DNA from: Warburgia ugandensis
Lineage: Eukaryota; Streptophyta; Magnoliopsida; Canellales; Canellaceae
NCBI GenBank assembly: GCA_035236585.1
Contig: CP141132.1
Coordinates: forward strand, 56,455,880 to 56,519,879
DNA: 64,000 bases
Reading direction: 5' to 3'
A program made the position numbers and the translations under genes. Below the pieces are notes generated by a model. That model ran no database searches. It was not told where the DNA came from and saw nothing but the letters and a program-made list of their open reading frames with translations. Below, piece by piece: positions 21,569 to 32,681 of the stretch. The first letter of the stretch is position 1. The number at the start of each line of letters is the position of its first letter.

Positions 21569-24453
21569 TGTAATATCCTTAATTTTTAGGATAAAATAGG
21601 AAATTATTAAATAAATTAAAATAAAAATTTATGGATGAAATTTTTCTTGAAAACATAAGAATTAGAAAGTTCTCGTCGATACGAATCCAACGCCACCAAG
21701 AACGCGAAAAACGGAGCTCAAACGAGGGAGTTATGAGCCGTCAAAGTTGGAAGGGCAAATTAGTCATTTGATAGAGGCGTGTTAGACAGGGGTCCAAATT
21801 GATACTGGCACCCCCCGTCTTCCACACGTCTCTACCAGTGCCAGAAAAATCGCCGGAGAGACGTGGAAAGAGACGTGTGGGGAAGAGTTTCTCTTCCCCA
21901 AGACTCTAAAACCCTATATCTATGCTCCTCTAGGAGCCAAAACGCTCCACTTTGAGCGTTTTCTCTGAGTTTTACGCAAAACCCTAGCCCTGCAAAACTT
22001 GGATTTTCGGGTGAGTGGAACCCCGGCAACACGAGCAACTCCGGCCAAGTGCAAGGTAAGCCTCAAATCTATGTTTTTTTTGTATTTATTAAATAGAAAA
22101 ACAATTAGGAAAACATTTAAAAATTAGGAAAAAAATCAGATTTTTAGGAACCTGTGTGCACGCTACTGTTGGAGCGTGATTTCATGGATCAAACCTAGTC
22201 CGTTTGAAAATTACACCATCCAACTAGTGCACAAGAGACCCAAGAGCATACCCTTTAAATTTGGGAGTGATCCAATGGTGGATTTCTCCAAAAAACCCAA
22301 AAACTAGTACCTAGGGATGATTTTAGGAACTTGGGAAAATTTATTTAAAAACCATGGTTTTTTTGTCAAAATCAGTGCAAAAGGAGGGTATAAATGGATT
22401 CTAGAGAGAATTCTAAAGAAAATGGCGCAAAAATCAAGCAAAACGGAGCTCTGTAGCTCCGTCGGAGGCGACCGGAATTCGGTCGTCTTCTTCGGCGTTG
22501 TCAACGGCGTCGGCGCCCTGGCGCTGACGCCAGGACGCACTTGGTGACGCCCGAGGGACGAAGTCACACAACGTCGTCGTCGTCCAGCGCGGCATCTGCG
22601 TCGGCATGCGTCTTCTTGCGCCGGTGTAAGCCGGTATAAACCGGCAGAAAAGGGGCGCCGCCGGTATAAACCACCTTATGGTGGTCCGGCAGGCCCCATT
22701 TAAGCGTAGTTTTTACAAAAGCTGGATTTCTGGGAGCTAGAGAGGTCCAAATCACGATCCGAAAGAGGCGTTGTGACTGTATTGATGACGCGGACCTAGT
22801 TTTAACTTGAAAACTTAGAAATGACCACTTTTTCTTTAGAAAAATATTAAAATAGTGATGTGACATGTACAGGTGCACGTGAATATACCAGTTAAAGGGA
22901 GTTATTAGCAAGCTAGTAGTCTCACACTGAGGTAGGTGACGACAACTAATGTTTTGCCTTGATTTTTAGACCATGTTTAAACATAGCATCATGTGTGATT
23001 GTGTTTAAATTGCGATTATTATTCACCATGGATTTCATGCGACATTGAGTACAGGATGGTTATTCCAAATTGAAATCTTTTACTGAATAAACTTATTTCA
23101 AATGCTTTTACAAGCATGATGTAAATTAGTTATGCTTAAATTAGAGACTTATTTCTTATTATATATATAGAAAATGCATGGATTTACATGGAAATGAGAA
23201 TAGAGGCTTAGTAGGTGGTCCTTTTATAGGCTAACCCCAGGATGAGGGGCATGTCTTGGGGATTGCAAGCTATAAGTGCTCTTGAGTTTTAGCATATACA
23301 TATGATTTTCGTGTTTTATATTTGATGATGGGTGCTCTCACCTGGTGGGTGTCATGCTAGGAGGGATAGGGCCGGCCACCCACCTTCCGAGATTATGATG
23401 TGATGAGTTTGTGATATGATAGACACCTGCCCATAGATGGCATTCGGTAGGGGTTTGGTAACATGGATAGTCCACACTACCAGTCTGAGCCTTTCCATGG
23501 GGACAGACGCTAAGTCTCCCGTTATGGTGTCAACGGGGAGCGGCGGTGGTTGATACCCATGGAGGGTTGCCACTGCAGCATGATGGCCCATATTCTTATT
23601 ATGTGTGCATGTATGATGAGCATGGTTATGGATGATATGCCTAGGTGTGACGACACTCAGAGGTTGACTACGTGTACTCCTGATCAGGGATGTTGTGCGA
23701 TGTGGTGGGACCCATTACCTTAGGGTGCCCTTATTCTTGTTGTATGCTCCATGTTATTGATTCATGTCATGTTTTAACTCAGTGAATTTCATGTTTTAGC
23801 ATATGGAATAAATTGGCATTTATTTGAACATGGCATTATGATATCACTATTTTCATAAATGTTAGACTTTTCATCAATGCTGTTCATTATTTCTTTCATT
23901 TATTACATTAATTGTCTATGTACCTACACAAGCGATAGCTTGTTGAGGCATTGCTTTGTTTTGCAATGCCTTAGATCTCGAGCGCGACACTAGGAAAGGA
24001 AAAGCGGTTGATAAACCTTGAGAGCTGCTGAAGACTAGTTTCCCTATAGTTTTAGACAGTAATGTGAGTCATTAGAGTGGATTATCATTTGAATTTTATT
24101 ATGGACTGCATACTTTATATTTGGATGTGATTTAGATCTTTGGACATATATTGGACATTTATATGGGATGTTATGATGGATAGACCCTAGGCCATATTAT
24201 TATTGTGTTTTGGACATTTATTTGAATTAAAATAAAGGTGCCTATTTATTTGACGTTGATTTATACGCGGATTATTTATTTATGTTTAAATTACATGTAC
24301 GCCATTTTGAGAAAGGAAAATTAACACCCGGAGTTTTAAGATAGGTTTAGTAAAATGTTAAATAAATCTCTTCTCATGGGATCCCAAATGCTCTTAATTA
24401 AAATGCCATTATTATTATAAAAAAAAAATGTCTTGAAAATCCGGGGTGTTACA
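21569..24453 (+). mobile_element. Solo LTR 1 (chromovirus-like), inserted in C RT
   Basis: This 2,885-bp sequence starts TGTAATATCC and ends GGGTGTTACA, flanked by TAGGA on both sides (21564-21568 and 24454-24458). It has no internal region and no partner LTR, so it is a solo LTR left by LTR-LTR recombination. Its ends and several internal blocks match the chromovirus LTRs of D and F (gatgacgcggacc at about 22787, cacctggtgg at about 23340, acctacacaag at about 23920). It carries GC-rich inverted repeats near 22517-22534 and two CCGGTATAAACC copies (22631-22642 and 22661-22672). Confidence 0.88.
23947..23970 (+). promoter_or_regulatory. Conserved LTR hairpin in solo LTR 1
   Basis: GGCATTGC (23947-23954) and GCAATGCC (23963-23970) form a perfect 8-bp stem with an 8-base loop, just after the shared 'tacctacacaagcgatagc' block. 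D keeps it in reverse at 34818-34841; F keeps a weaker form near 53000. It may lie in the R/U5 region. The role is unknown. Confidence 0.5.
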
Positions 24454-24458
24454 TAGGA

Positions 24459-25072
24459 CATGTAGAATTTTATAGGAGGTTTATAAAAGATTTCAATGCA
24501 ATATCTAGACCACAGTGTAACCTCTTAGCTAAGGACACCCTATTCAAATGGACTACTGATTGTCAAGAAGCTTTCACTAAGCTAAAAGAAAAGTTAACTA
24601 TTGCACCTATCATGCAGCCACCCGACTAAAAAGTACCCTTTGAAATCATGTGTGATGCGAGTGGCTATGCTATTGGGGTAGTCCTACGACAAAGAAAGGA
24701 TAAGAAGCCCTATGTAATTTACTATGCAAGTAAGACACTTAACAGTGCACAAATGAATTGTTCCACACAGAGAATGAACTCCTTGCTGTAGTCTTTGCAC
24801 TGGATAAGTTCCGATATTACTTGGATAGGCTCTAAGATTCTCATTTTCACTGATCATTCAGCATTAATGTACCTTCTTCCAAAGAAGGATGCTAAGCCAC
24901 AACTTCTTAGATGGATCCTTCTACTCCAGGAATTTGATCTGGAGATTAAAGATAAGAAAGGAGTAGAAAACATAGTGGTTGATGAACAAATTTTTAACAT
25001 CTCCCATCTACCCTCGTTCATAGACATTGCAAATTATCTAGCCATAGGGAAAATACCAGCACATTAGACTAA
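24459..25072 (+). pseudogene. pol: Element C RT thumb/connection and RNase H
   Basis: Directly after the solo LTR the frame resumes with HVEFYRRFIKDFNAISRPQC, then FKWTTDCQEAFTKLKEKL and RNase H: IMCDASGYAIGVVLRQRKD (about 24645-24700), VIYYASKTLN, then a frameshift around the catalytic Glu segment (about 24770). It continues with [18 protein letters not shown] (24847-24900) and [18 protein letters not shown]. The Asp residues in CDAS and FTDHS are present. A TAA replaces Trp in PPD-W-K (about 24627). RNase H degraded the RNA template during reverse transcription. Confidence 0.85.
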
Positions 25073-26292
25073 AAATGTTAAGACCAAATTATTCTCCAAT
25101 GTCAAATGCTAATTTTGGGATGATCCATATTTGTTTAAATACTACTTGGATCAAATCATTAGAAGATGTGTGCTTGATATTAAACAATCTAGTATCATCT
25201 ATTTTTATCAATCAGAAGCGAGGTGGACATTTTTCTGCCAGAAAACAACTACAAAAATCTTATAATGTGGGTTCTACTAGCCCACTCTTTTCAAAGATGC
25301 CTACAACTTTTGTAAGGCGTGTGAGTGTTGCCAAAAATTAGGAGGAATAACTTGTAGGAATATGATGCCTTTAAACCCCATTCTCATAGTGGAGGTCTTT
25401 GACTATTGGGGCATCGATTTCATGGGGCCATTCCCTCCTTTTGGATACCTATATATCTTAGTGGTAGTATACTATGTTTCCAAATGGGTAGTGGCTATTC
25501 CATGTAGAGTTACTGATCGTAAAATAGTTATTAAGTTCTTAAAAGAGAATATATTTTCCAAATTTGGAACACCTCGAGCCATTATTAGTGACAGCGGGAC
25601 TCATTTTTGCATTAGAGTTTTTGAAACACTAATGAAAAAATATAATATTACACATAAAGTTGCAACCTCATATCATCCACAAACAAGTGGACAAGTTGAA
25701 GTGTCAAATCGAGCTATTAAACAAATTCTACAAAAGATTGTTAACCCAAACTGTAAGGATTGGCCTATTCGACTGACAAATACCCTTTGGGCATATTAGA
25801 CTGCACTTAAAACCCCGATTGGGATGTTCTCTGACCCTATTATTTATGGTAAACCTTGTCACTTGCCTATAGAACTGGAACATAAAGCCTAGTGGACAAT
25901 TAAAAGATTAAATTTTGATACGGGTAAAGTGGGCTTGCATTGCAAGCTCCAACTTAATGAGTTGGAGGAGATCTGACAGAATGCTTATGAGAGTAATAGG
26001 ATTTATAAGAAAAGATGAAAGTTTTTCATGATCATTTACAAAAATCCTTTACTCCATCCCAAGAGGTACTTCTTTACAACTCTAAACTTCACCTTTTCCC
26101 AAGGAAACTTAGAACTTGATGGACCGGTCCTTATATTGTTAAAGAAGTATTTGCATATGGACCTATTGATATTGAAGACACTAAGACTGGCCACACTTTC
26201 AAAGTTAATGGACAACGTCTTAAGGCATACCTAAAGATGGTTAATCCAAAAGTTGAGACGACTACTCTAGAGGATCTCGTTTACCAAAATTG
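25073..26292 (+). pseudogene. pol: Element C integrase
   Basis: The zinc-binding N-terminus is decayed (25120-25340; GGHFSARK, CEC near 25325). The catalytic core is open from 25362 to 25799: YWGIDFMGPFPP (first Asp), SKFGTPRAIISDSGTHF (second Asp) and SYHPQTSGQVEVSNRAIKQI (catalytic Glu), so the D,D-35-E triad is intact. After a TAG at 25799 the C-terminal domain continues in broken frames: TPIGM, ELEHKA, LDGPVLILLKKYLHMDLL and the VNGQRLK-like end near 26210-26240. There is no chromodomain, as expected for Athila. It inserted the DNA copy into the genome. Confidence 0.85.
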
Positions 26293-28047
26293 AGTTCATT
26301 CCAACCCTAGATATATCTAGATGAAGACGTTAAACTTAGTGCTCATTGGAGGCGACCTAGTATTTTTTAGAATTTGTGAATTCTACATTATCCATTTAGT
26401 TCATCTTTTAAACATTGAGGACAATGTTTAGTTTAGGTTGGGGGTGTAGATTCTAATGAATTCAAGTCTTTTTGTAGTAGTTTTCTTTATTTAAATTTTT
26501 TTTAGGAAAATTAATATACAATGATGAGAATTGGATTTTCCAAAAGTCTAACCTTTAATCACCATCCTTAGCTTATTAATAAAATTGTACATGATTAATT
26601 CATCGCTTTGCTCATTTTCTAAAGTATTTCATGAAAGCTGTCTGAGATCATATCTGTATACACAGTTACATGTATATAATCTAAGATGATAAGTAGTTAT
26701 GACTTTACAGATCCTGAAGAAAATCAGTGGTGACTTATAACACATGTGAGTCTTAGGGACATGATTCTTTTGAGTGTTATAAATTTTAAATTTTTCTTCA
26801 GCATACTTAGTTGATCCCAGTATGTTCTTTGATTTGGTCAATTACCAAGATTTATTTGAATATTACTATCAATTATCAAGAAGTTTATTAAATCTAATAG
26901 ATTATATAAAACCTAGAAAATAATTTAGGCCATCCTTGTTGTTAACCTAGAGACATAAAGCCTACCCAAAAGAGTATCTTTTTCACTAGTTAGCCAATTT
27001 GAGCCTATTGTATCAGTGTTTTCTTTTATTTCCCATATTAATCCAATATAATATGGTCAGTACCTATTTTCTTCAAAAGATAAGTTAGAGATGAATGAAA
27101 ATATACTTTTTAGTTGCAATGAAAGTAGAAAAAGTGAATATCAAGAAAAGAAATATTCTTCAAAGAGATTCAAAAGTGAAAGTACTGTTGAAAAAATAAA
27201 GAGTTTGAAGAATGAAAAGTGGAAAAAGAAATATTCACTTCAGGCAAACAAAACAAAGAAGAATTATCAACCGTACTAGAAGACTTTTACTTTTTTTTTG
27301 AAGAAATTTAGAACGTCCTTTATAACTTTTCTTTTGTACCCTATCTTAAGCCTATATTTCATCCCAATTGAAGACCTATTGATTATAAGAATAATATAGT
27401 TTGATAAGGATATGAATGAATAAAAATTAAGTTGTAATATTTCTAAATTTCTTGGTAATGACATCCTTTGTAAAGTGATCAGTATAATTCCTTGATAACT
27501 ACTGTTCTTTAATGAGTATGTGTGAGATAGCTTTAGCTTTGTTGATTCTCCTCACACATCAAAAAGAGATATGTTTTACAATTTTCTAACAGTTTCATTT
27601 CTAAGTGTATGTTTATTAGTGAGGATTGAGTTCAAAACAGATTTTAGATGGAGTTCAAGAGTTGTAGTCTACTTAAAAACAGAAGATCTATTGTATATGT
27701 AGACGGTACACACATTACACTTTGAGATCTTAGCCTAAATGAAATATCTTTAGCATATGAGTAGAGTTTTGAATTTTTTTATTCATTTTTATTGACATGC
27801 TAAAGTAGTAATTTTAGTATAGAACAAAGAAAATTCTCAGAGATAAAGATAGAAATTTCCTTTCTTGAATTTTGTGGGTAAATTCATTGCAAACCCTCAT
27901 GAAGCTTAACTCGTCCTCTAGGGGTAACCTAAGGGTTTAAAGGCTTGTTCCATTTGCTAAATGCAATTGTGAGTACCTATGAAAATGGCAATTTGCATCA
28001 CTTTCAATAAATTTATTTTTTGCATGTTTTTGCTTTGGACTAGCAAA
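26293..28047 (+). other. Element C 3' noncoding region
   Basis: This is about 1.75 kb between integrase and the polypurine tract. It carries the hairpin at 26410-26429 followed by TTTAGGTTGGGGGTGTAG, and the conserved block near 27865-27985. The remaining sequence is AT-rich, homologous to A, B and E. Short open frames near 27091 and 27276 have no family resemblance. No env-like gene is seen. Confidence 0.75.
26410..26429 (+). promoter_or_regulatory. Conserved 8-bp hairpin (element C)
   Basis: AAACATTGAGGACAATGTTT is identical to A and B. The following TTAGGTTGGGGGTGT is the cleanest G-rich tract of the four elements. Confidence 0.65.
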
Positions 28048-28064
28048 ATGGTGGATGGGTGGAG
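28048..28064 (+). promoter_or_regulatory. Polypurine tract of element C
   Basis: ATGGTGGATGGGTGGAG abuts the TGTTAAG start of the 3' LTR at 28065. Confidence 0.65.
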
Positions 28065-28715
28065 TGTTAAGTGTTTAATTTTAGCTAAAATATCCCTAAT
28101 TTAGCATTTAATTAGATCATCTAGTCAATTAATTTTGTTATTTTTATGTAAAATATTAATTTTAGCTTCAATTGATCATCTGATCATTGAATCATAAAAT
28201 TTAATGGTCAGATGATCATCAGAGATGTGTAATGTATAGTTTAAATTATTCTAATTCAAACTTCTATTTTGCAGAATAACCAAAATAAACTTGCATGCTT
28301 CAGATTGACCTGATTCATATTAGATCATCAAAAGGCGACCCCATTTTACAAGATAGATATGGACAAGTGAATCTTGTAGATCTTAAATGTGAGAAAATGT
28401 TACAGATTGAACAGTATTTTTCTAAGAAAGTGGGCAAGTAGTGGTAAAGCATAAGACCCAACACTGCATATGGAAGAAAGCTTATAAAATGCCCAAAAGA
28501 GAGTTAAAAGAGGAGGCCCGAAGGGAGGCTCCATTAAGGCAGCTCCTTCTTGATAACCATCTTCTTCTCACTCTTTCTTCACTGTGGGAGCTATAGGAAT
28601 CCGTTGGAGCCCATCACAGTCACTCCATCACAGAAGCCATCTCCCTCTCTCACTATCGTTCTCAGCTCAATGGCCTCATCTTTCTCCCCATTTACTTTCT
28701 CTCCAGCACCGCACC

Positions 28716-28794
<79 letters not shown>

Positions 28795-29489
28795 ACGCCC
28801 CATTGTCTTTCTTCTATATGTCTCATCTCTCTAATCACCAGACCAGCAAAACTCGGCATCTCCTCTGTCCTCACTGCTCCAGCAAGAAGCCATCAATCCC
28901 TTCTATTTGTCAGACACGCACCAATCCTCTTCTCTTCCCTTTGTCCGAGTTTCTTCACCTCCCCTGTCCAAACCCCATAGTATCACCTCTACTCACCAGT
29001 GTCAGCCAGTCAAACTCTCCTTTTCATTGCCTGAAGCCAGCTCTGTCTCCCTCTCTCTGTCATTGTCTTCTCCCTTTGGCTGCACCTTCTAGCCTTCCTT
29101 GCTTCAACAATGTTGGTGAAGTCAAAGGAGAAAACCAGACTTGGGTTTCCTCCATTTTCTCCACTTGTTCCTCTCCTTTCCTCAGTTTCACCTTCTCTAC
29201 ATTTCTGCATTCTCCTCCTTTACAAGTTGAAGAAGAAGAAGCTTTTTCTCCAAAAAATTCCACTATTACCCTATAAACTTTAATTTAAATGCCGTTCTGA
29301 TCCCTATTTTGTCACTTTCCTAAGTTTGTCTCTTTCCTTTCATGGATTGCCTTATCTCATATTGTGTTATTCTTAGTTAATTCTAGGAATAGTGTAAACT
29401 TCAACTTTTCAAGTCAAGTCCCATGGAATAGACTCGTACTTGCACTAGCTATAGTACAATAACTCGTGCACTTGTGGAAAACATCAATA
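28065..29489 (+). repeat. Element C 3' LTR
   Basis: This 1,425-bp partner of 15110-16726 starts TGTTAAGTG and ends ACATCAATA (CA to TA). It has a TATA box at 28483-28490 and (CT)n at 28718-28790. It is shorter than the 5' LTR because it lacks the AC array and has a shorter (CT)n and a contracted end. A long open frame across the (CT)n is low-complexity and not a gene. Confidence 0.82.
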
Positions 29490-29655
29490 GTTTCCATTTC
29501 ATATTACTTTTAATTCCTATTTTAATCACATCTCTATATCTTTGGCTAAAGTTAATCAATTTGAATAAAATTCAATTCATTTCAAATATATGAGATTCCT
29601 CGTGGGTTGACCTCACTTGCATTAAAATACTACATTTATTTGTGCATTTATGTAT
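29490..29655 (+). repeat. Element B 3' LTR, last part
   Basis: After the GTTTC duplication the sequence continues AT-rich with 'attcctcgtgggttgacctc' and 'acttgcattaaaatactaca'. This resembles the U5 end of Athila-type LTRs. The exact end is not resolved: no clear CA terminus pairs with the TGATAAG start. Confidence 0.45.
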
Positions 29656-31377
29656 AATTTGAAAGCTACCCAATCTTTACTAATTGAAGGTTAGGGAAGT
29701 TAATGGGGACATCTGATCATTGATCTGACAACACCAGGTCCCTGTTTCAGTGCTTTATGATTGAGTGGCTAAGATCATCTAATAAATTTCTATCCACATT
29801 CTACAATTTATGTCATATCTAAGTTAATTCAAGGTTCAAGAATTCATCTATGCATTTGATCATTGATTAGACATCACAGGGTCATTATTTGAATAGTTAT
29901 AGATTAGATGGCTTATATCGTCTATTCTATTCAGTTTTGGATCATTGAAAATTTTAATTCATTCTATCAATTTTGGGATAGGAAACCTATTAATAGTGTC
30001 AGATCATCAATTAGGCATTACCAAATACTATTTACACAATAATAGATTGGACAGCTAAGATTGTCTAATTGGTTTTAAGTCTAGATTGACAATCTTAGTT
30101 AGATTCGAGCTACATTTGGATATTTACCCATTTCTAAACATGGAGGGCTAGATTATCACAGAAACCTGACTCTAGTAAGAATCATACAAATTTAGCTCAA
30201 AACATCAAATCAAGAACTAGGTATTCACGGATCTTACCTGTAATTCGATTTCCAACTCCCAAACATCATTAGAGATGATGAGTTTTTGCATAAATCAAAT
30301 GCTAAACTATTACAATCATTGTACATCCTATTTTTCCCAAAATTCAACGTCTACTTCTCATTGATCACCCAACTAACCAAGGGCTTTAGTTAGGCTCTTC
30401 GTGCTGAGTGAGATAGTCAACTTAGATCTCCAATTTGAGCCTTCATCTTCTTTGGCAATGGTCTGACCTGCAATGCAATTTCTAACTCCAAAACATCATC
30501 AAAGATTATGGGTTTTTGCATAAATCAAATTCCAAACTATTACAATCACCGTGCATCTTATTTTTCCCAAAATTTAGCATCTAGTTCTCTCTGATCACCC
30601 AACAAACAAAGGGCTTTAGTTAGGCTCTTTGTGGTGAGTGAGTTGATTGGCTTAGATCTTTGATCCGAGCCATAGTCTTCTTCGGCAATGGCCTATGAAC
30701 TCTGACCCCCCCTCAACATTTCTCCTCCTTTCTAACTGGCTTGATGCACTCCTCCGGTGAGCTCAATTTCTTCCCCTCTTCTCCTCCTTTCTCTTTCTCT
30801 CCTCCTCCCCCTTTTTCTTCTTCCTCTTTTTCTTCTCCTCTTTCTTCTCTCCTTTCTTTTCCCCATGTTAGGTTTTCTCTCCTTCTATCAGGTTTGAGAA
30901 CAAACTTAGGTTTATTCTTCAATTCACTTAAGTGGAAGTGGGTGACATTATCAAAATGGCCCCCTCCTTTTAGTTATTTAATAGTTTCTATTACTAAAAT
31001 TTCAAAATTAAAATTATAATGTTTGTACAATAATATTGCAGTTAAAAAGAGATGAATGCCACTCATGATGGTCTTCCAATGTCTCCTAATTGTCAAATCT
31101 CAAATTTCTACAAATGGGGCCCATGTAATGAAAATATCAAATTACCCCTTGCTAGCAAAATCACAACATAATTGTCTGAATTTTGATTTCAATAAATTTC
31201 GCATCGTTGGAATCATTTTTTTGAGTACAATCCAAATATTGTGGTTTCAATACTTGATTTGATGTCTATAAAATTTTTAATTTTCTAAAAATCCAAAAAT
31301 TAAAAATTTCAATATTCTCTTTTCACTCCGATTTTACATAAATTATAAATTGCTATTTAGAAATCCAAGATGTTACA
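29656..31377 (-). repeat. Element G: truncated chromovirus-like LTR, reverse
   Basis: Read on the minus strand the LTR starts TGTAACATC (+ strand end 31377), preceded by a purine tract (AGGCAGGAAGGA, + 31378-31390). This matches the LTR starts of D and F. The body holds a 230-bp tandem duplication (30236-30695) and a pyrimidine-rich block on the + strand (30710-30870). The far end of the LTR is missing where B begins. G seems to be the oldest layer: B sits in its LTR and E sits just inside its internal region. The open frames at 30713-31019 are low-complexity. Confidence 0.6.
30236..30695. repeat. 230-bp tandem duplication in G LTR
   Basis: Units 30236-30465 and 30466-30695 align throughout, sharing 'tttttgcataaatcaaat', 'gggctttagttaggctctt' and 'ttgatcacccaac'-like blocks with moderate divergence. 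The duplication is old. Confidence 0.75.
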
Positions 31378-31599
31378 TCCTTCCTGCCTTAGGAAAATTT
31401 TGTTTGCAAAATTCTTTTTATGCTATCTTTCAAACACTTCTATAAACATTAAATCAATGTCCAAATATATTAGAGCATACTAGCTCATAAAATAGGTAAT
31501 TCTATGGTAAGCCAATTTAAAGAGTACCAGCTATTAAAACAAGTATATCTATGTCACATTAACTCAAAGCATATTAATCTATAAAATAGGCATACACAT
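31378..31599 (-). other. Element G internal remnant
   Basis: A reverse polypurine tract (31378-31390) is followed by AT-rich sequence up to the E insertion. CACAT at 31595-31599 should be the left target duplication of E. Its right copy cannot be checked because the other end of E is lost. No coding motif is visible. Confidence 0.4.
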
Positions 31600-32681
31600 T
31601 GTTGATTGTTTTCTGCAAGTGCACGAACTATTATAGTATAGCTTATGCAAGTATAGGTCAATCCCACAAGCACTCAACAGAAAACGAATGGAGTTTACAA
31701 AAAATTTAATTTCTAAAATAAACAAAAATTAATTAACAAAATCTAATTTATTAATTAATTAAAAGTATAATTTTGAATTTAAAAGAAAAGAAAAGAAATT
31801 AAATAATAAACTAATTAAACTTCCCTATCTCGAGTAGTGTGTCATGTAGTAGATCCATTTATGAATTTTCTTAATTTTTTCAAATTAAAATACCAATGCA
31901 ACACCTTTCACTGCCTCTATGAGAGAGAGAGAGAGAGTGTGTCACCAAAAATCAGCCAATAATTGACACACTCATGCACAGCCTCACGTGTGTAACACTA
32001 GCTAAGCAGTTATCTTATCCCTGCTCATAATCTATGATTAATCTAGTCTCTGTTATCTTAGCCTGTGCATGTACTATTCATCATCTCCAACCTTTATTTT
32101 TATCTAAATTTTCAAGTTTTTTCACTCCATCTTCGATCTAGTATTTATAGATGATGGGAAGTCGATTTGAATTCGATTTTTAGTAATTTCCTTCTCCATT
32201 CTCTTTCCTTTTCTCAAAAGAATTCTAAATCAACTGAATGTCCTAATTTTTAACTTAGTTTCCTATTAGAAAACTATTTCCTCTCTCTTTATCCTTTTTA
32301 CTTTCCATTATTAAATATAAAATCCCTTAGCGTTCTCAAAACTCTTATGCTCATGGTTTGGATTTGATGGTTGAAAATTGAACATGAGTCCTTACTTCTT
32401 AATTTTGATCAAGGCTATCTCTTTTAATCTATGCTTGATCGAAGATCTAAGATGTTGATTGGGTTGATCTAAAGAAAGAAAATAACCTAATTAGTATTGT
32501 ACAATATTTGATTTTAGACATGCTTGGATCATCATCTAACCTTGAAAATTTACCAAATTATAGTTAGATTATAAAAATTTCAAAGGATATATTTTTCATA
32601 TAAATTTTTAAATAATATCTTAAAAATATATCAAAACTCATACTAAATGAGGGTAATTTATACAATAATGCAATCTTAACA
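31600..32681 (-). repeat. Element E 3' LTR
   Basis: This 1,082-bp LTR reads, on the minus strand, from TGTTAAGATTGC (+ 32681) to AATCAACA (+ 31600). It shares ends and the 'acttgca-agcta-actac' U5 block with A and C but lacks their pyrimidine-rich expansion. A TATA box (minus strand TATAAATA) is at 32142-32149. A short GA run is at 31921-31936. Confidence 0.75.
32142..32149 (-). promoter_or_regulatory. Candidate TATA box in element E LTR
   Basis: Minus-strand TATAAATA, in the context CATCTATAAATACTAG, is a good plant TATA consensus. It lies about 530 bp into the LTR. Confidence 0.5.

Noticed and set aside
26293-28047. Possible env-like gene after C integrase
   Set aside because: Some Athila elements have one, but no frame over 70 codons with signal or membrane segments is present here or in A, B and E.
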